Source of the DNA: Tissierella_B sp964485455
Lineage (GTDB): Bacteria; Bacillota; Clostridia; Tissierellales; Tissierellaceae
Direction: 5' to 3'
Assembly (NCBI GenBank): GCA_964485455.1
Contig: CAZAJU010000086.1
Span: 1 to 8,501, forward strand
DNA length: 8,501 nucleotides
The number at the start of each line of letters is the position of its first letter. The first letter of the stretch is position 1. A program made the position numbers and the translations under genes. Of this stretch, positions 6,268 to 8,501 are shown in pieces. The notes under the pieces were generated by a model, which did no database searches, had not been told where the DNA came from, and saw only the letters and a program-made list of their open reading frames with translations.

Positions 6268-7278
6268 TTATTCTATAACACTGTCTAAAACAAGAGAAAG
6301 TATTTCTCCAACTCGTTTAGCGGTTTCCATTGCTTCCTCTTGGGTAACTAGGTTACTACCTATTTCAAGAAGAGCTGAATAATCTGAGTAGTTTAGATTA
6401 TACTTACCTCTTGGCTTTACTATGATACCAGTACAAAGTTCTGGATAAAGAGTATCCGAAACTGCCTTTATATACTTAGCAAAGCTAAGCACTTGCTCGT
6501 AATTAGGTGTATCAGGCCCTATTACTAAGGAAAAAGTGCCCATACTTATGCCATTTATTTCTGTTTTTGCAGTCTTTAAAAACCTTTCCTTATAAGTAGC
6601 ATCAAAAGCAACTCCATCTCTATGAACATCAAGGAAGATTTTTAGATTCTGGTTTTCCTCTTTTTTAGTGTTGATAGTATTTGATGATCTGGTGTAGGAT
6701 TTACTGTAGCTAGGCAAATCATGAAGAGTTTTAACATGGTCAACTTTATGCCCTTTCCCTTCAAGTATCTTAACCATAACATCCCCAATACTTACTACAT
6801 TCTTTGTCGTATCCTGATTGTGATAAAGCCAAGGATCTTCTACTAAATAGGATTCTGTTCCATGGGTATGATACATAAGTATATAGTTTTCATCCTTATT
6901 TAATTTAAGCTTATTTATATTTAGAGGTTTTGGAATATTTTCTATGGAGCTTATCCCAGTGTTTCCCTTTATTATTATAAGGCTTTCGTACTCATCAAGC
7001 CTATCTATAATATAATCCTCTTCTGTCTTCATTTCATCTTCATCCTCAATAGCAGGCTCATCAAAGGAAATTTTCTCCTCCTTTTGCCCAAATACACTCT
7101 TTATAAAAGAATGATTTGAAGCATATCTAATAGCAATTGCTCCCAAGTTCAATACTATGAGGCAGGCAAGAATCATCATTAGATAGATATCTTTTCTTTC
7201 TGAATCACGTCTAGCATGTCTCTTAGTTTTCCAATATCTCTTTGGATACCAATATTTTTTAGTTCTTCGTCTCCTCAT
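6268..7278 (-). CDS. spoIIP: Stage II sporulation protein P, peptidoglycan hydrolase
   Basis: SpoIIP works with SpoIID and SpoIIM during engulfment of the forespore, cutting peptidoglycan as an amidase and endopeptidase at the mother-cell membrane. The protein has 336 residues, somewhat shorter than the Bacillus protein of about 400. It has an extremely basic N-terminus (residues 1-29), one membrane segment at about 31-51, an acidic linker at about 66-96, and the SpoIIP domain from about 130. Conserved features are ILMYHTHGTESYL (133-145, His137 and His139), FLDVHRDG (215-222, His219) and LLEIGSN (303-309, Glu305), matching the expected metal and catalytic positions. The ATG has AGGAG upstream. 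It follows gpr after 98 bp with no clear sigma-A promoter. In Bacillus it is expressed in the mother cell under sigma-E; I cannot identify that promoter confidently here. Confidence 0.95.
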   Translation of the reverse strand: MRRRRTKKYWYPKRYWKTKRHARRDSERKDIYLMMILACLIVLNLGAIAIRYASNHSFIKSVFGQKEEKISFDEPAIEDEDEMKTEEDYIIDRLDEYESLIIIKGNTGISSIENIPKPLNINKLKLNKDENYILMYHTHGTESYLVEDPWLYHNQDTTKNVVSIGDVMVKILEGKGHKVDHVKTLHDLPSYSKSYTRSSNTINTKKEENQNLKIFLDVHRDGVAFDATYKERFLKTAKTEINGISMGTFSLVIGPDTPNYEQVLSFAKYIKAVSDTLYPELCTGIIVKPRGKYNLNYSDYSALLEIGSNLVTQEEAMETAKRVGEILSLVLDSVIE

Positions 7279-7377
7279 TTGAACACTCCTATTCTATACT
7301 TTATCAATACCTGCCATCAATAAGAGTCAGAGTATATCTTAACCTAATTATATTCAATAGAAATGTTCATTATGATT
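7279..7377 (-). other. gpr-spoIIP intergenic region, promoter not resolved
   Basis: This gap precedes spoIIP. On the minus strand it holds an isolated TATAAT (7352-7347) with no good -35 box, a TATACT (7336-7331), and two copies of TATTGAT 13 bp apart close to the spoIIP ribosome site. None makes a convincing sigma-A or sigma-E promoter with correct spacing. I see no terminator hairpin, so readthrough from gpr is possible. Confidence 0.4.
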
Positions 7378-8352
7378 TTATCTCATATACCTATTAACAT
7401 CCTCCAAGTTTATTCCTGGATGGAGTGCAATATTTAGTCCATTAGCAATTATAATAGATAAATCATCTATAATTGTATCTATCTCTTTGGGTGTAACTAT
7501 AGTATTTGCCATAAATGGATTTAACACCTCTTCAATCAAAGAGTATCTATCTTCTTCGGATAATTCATCCAAAAGCTTGTAGAACTCCTTTCCCTTCTCT
7601 GCATTACTCTTTAAGGAATCTATAATCAAATCTAGAGTATCAGTTACTATGGTTGCAGCATTCACAACAGTAGGGATACCCATAGAAATTACTGGTATTC
7701 CCAAAGTTTCCTTATTCAGAGCTGTCCTCTTATTTCCTACTCCACTTCCTGGGCTTATACCCGTATCCGATATCTGAATTGTAGTATTGATTCTATTCAT
7801 TTTCCTTGAAGCCAATGCATCCACTGCTATAAGTAGATCTGGCTTTATTTTATCCACTATCCCTTTTACGATATCTATACTTTCAATTCCTGTTATACCC
7901 ATAACGCCCGGTGACATGGCTGCAACATTTGCCATGGTTTCATCACTTTCCTTATTATAGTTAATAAAATATTGTCTAGTTACTAAAACCCTTTCAACTA
8001 CCTTAGGACCTAGAGCATCAGGTGTAATATTCCAATTTCCTAAACCAATTATTAGAATTTTGGAATCTGGTTTATTAAGATTAAGTCCTAATATTTCCTT
8101 GGCTAGAGCTTGACTTATTTCATCTTTTAAATCCTCATCTGTCTTATTTAAGCTTGGAACCTCTATAGTTATATATTTACCTATAGGCTTTCGCATTTGT
8201 TCCATTCCACTTTTATCCAGTACCTCAACCCTGGTAACAGAATACTTTCCCTTCTCTTCTACCTCAACTTTAACTCCTTCTATTTCCTTATTGCTTCCCT
8301 CACCATAAATCTCCTTACTTTCAACTGCTAAATCCGTATGAATATTAAACAA
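7378..8352 (-). CDS. gpr: Germination protease GPR, SASP endopeptidase
   Basis: GPR is made in the forespore as an inactive zymogen; after activation it degrades small acid-soluble spore proteins during germination, freeing amino acids. It is a tetrameric protease of family A25. The protein has 324 residues, in the clostridial range and shorter than Bacillus (about 370). The autocleavage-like segment HTDLAVE is at residues 5-11, so the prosegment is only about 6-7 residues against roughly 15 in Bacillus. Conserved motifs are NITPDALGP (108-116, Asp112), SPGVMGITGIE (147-157), AVDALASR (176-183, Asp178) and the glycine-rich ISPGSGVGNKR (199-209). Asp112 and Asp178 correspond to the proposed catalytic aspartates. 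The start is TTG at 8352 with AGGAGG 8 nt upstream. Sigma-G control is expected from the family, but no clear sigma-G promoter was found. Confidence 0.97.
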   Translation of the reverse strand: MFNIHTDLAVESKEIYGEGSNKEIEGVKVEVEEKGKYSVTRVEVLDKSGMEQMRKPIGKYITIEVPSLNKTDEDLKDEISQALAKEILGLNLNKPDSKILIIGLGNWNITPDALGPKVVERVLVTRQYFINYNKESDETMANVAAMSPGVMGITGIESIDIVKGIVDKIKPDLLIAVDALASRKMNRINTTIQISDTGISPGSGVGNKRTALNKETLGIPVISMGIPTVVNAATIVTDTLDLIIDSLKSNAEKGKEFYKLLDELSEEDRYSLIEEVLNPFMANTIVTPKEIDTIIDDLSIIIANGLNIALHPGINLEDVNRYMR

Positions 8353-8358
8353 ATCTAT

Positions 8359-8366
8359 CTCCTCCT
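8359..8366 (-). promoter_or_regulatory. Ribosome binding site supporting the gpr TTG start
   Basis: The minus strand reads AGGAGGAG, with AGGAGG ending 8 nt before TTG (8352-8350). The start gives the short N-terminus MFNIHTDLAVE, which places the conserved TDLAVE segment where clostridial GPR proteins carry it. Confidence 0.75.
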
Positions 8367-8420
8367 ACTATTAAAAAGTCTAACTATGTTAAATTCTATC
8401 CATATTGCTATTTTTTATCC

Positions 8421-8449
8421 TTGCATTTTATACATGTTCGTGGTACAAT
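8421..8449 (+). promoter_or_regulatory. Divergent sigma-A promoter pointing out of the window (probably rpsT)
   Basis: TTGCAT (8421-8426) and TACAAT (8444-8449) are spaced by exactly 17 bp, with TGG before the -10 (extended -10). Transcription would begin near 8456 and run rightwards; the last 46 bases would be an untranslated leader with no start codon and ribosome site visible. In B. subtilis the gene divergent from gpr is rpsT (ribosomal protein S20), so rpsT is the natural guess, but the gene itself is outside the window. Confidence 0.72.
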
Positions 8450-8501
8450 CTCATCTTTGACAGTTAGAGAAAATAAAAATCCTGGAACCTAAGTATTCGC
8501 A

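Noticed and set aside
7331..7357. Sigma-E promoter before spoIIP (GAATATA with TATACTCT)
   Set aside because: The spacer is about 12 bp rather than 14-15 and the -10 lacks the leading C; too weak to call.
8371..8420. Sigma-G promoter before gpr (CATAGTTA with GCAATA upstream)
   Set aside because: The -10-like CATAGTT is one base off the consensus and the distance to the -35-like element is about 14 bp, too short; not supportable as a feature.
1..8501. CRISPR array, insertion sequence, phage genes or toxin-antitoxin pair
   Set aside because: No spaced repeats, transposase or integrase motifs, or paired small genes were seen; all large frames are conserved chromosomal genes.

Overview
The window looks like chromosomal DNA from a low-GC, spore-forming Firmicute of the clostridial type. 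Supporting signs are the AT-rich composition, the strong AGGAGG-type ribosome sites, and two sporulation genes (gpr and spoIIP). DnaK also has the short Gram-positive form of its N-terminal domain, and the hrcA-grpE-dnaK operon carries a CIRCE operator. Tissierellales-like bacteria are a possible closer home, but that is only an impression from the protein sequences.

All protein genes lie on the minus strand, so transcription runs from high to low coordinates. The order is gpr (spore protease), spoIIP (engulfment peptidoglycan hydrolase), lepB (signal peptidase I), a small one-helix membrane protein, lepA (EF-4), hemW (heme chaperone), hrcA (heat-shock repressor), grpE, and the first 174 codons of dnaK, which runs off the left edge. 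At the right edge a strong plus-strand promoter points out of the window, probably towards a divergent gene such as rpsT.

The region divides into transcription blocks that can be read in the DNA. gpr and spoIIP form a sporulation block with no clear housekeeping promoter. lepB and the small membrane gene have their own sigma-A promoter (TTTAAA-17-TATAAT) and end at an intrinsic terminator. lepA starts from a very good promoter (TTTACA-17-TATAAT) whose -35 box lies against the tail of that terminator. A 45-bp perfect palindrome that includes the lepA stop codon separates lepA from hemW. hrcA-grpE-dnaK starts from a promoter followed at once by a perfect CIRCE operator, which gives HrcA autoregulation of the chaperone operon.

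The backbone gpr-spoIIP-(small membrane gene)-lepA-hemW-hrcA-grpE-dnaK is a well-known conserved Firmicutes arrangement. I find no evidence of a new multi-gene system. The less ordinary points are lepB placed between spoIIP and lepA, TTG starts for lepB and gpr, an apparent two-residue insertion in the LepB active-site box, the uncharacterised 80-residue membrane protein with a GAAA-capped hairpin before its start, and the lepA-hemW palindrome.
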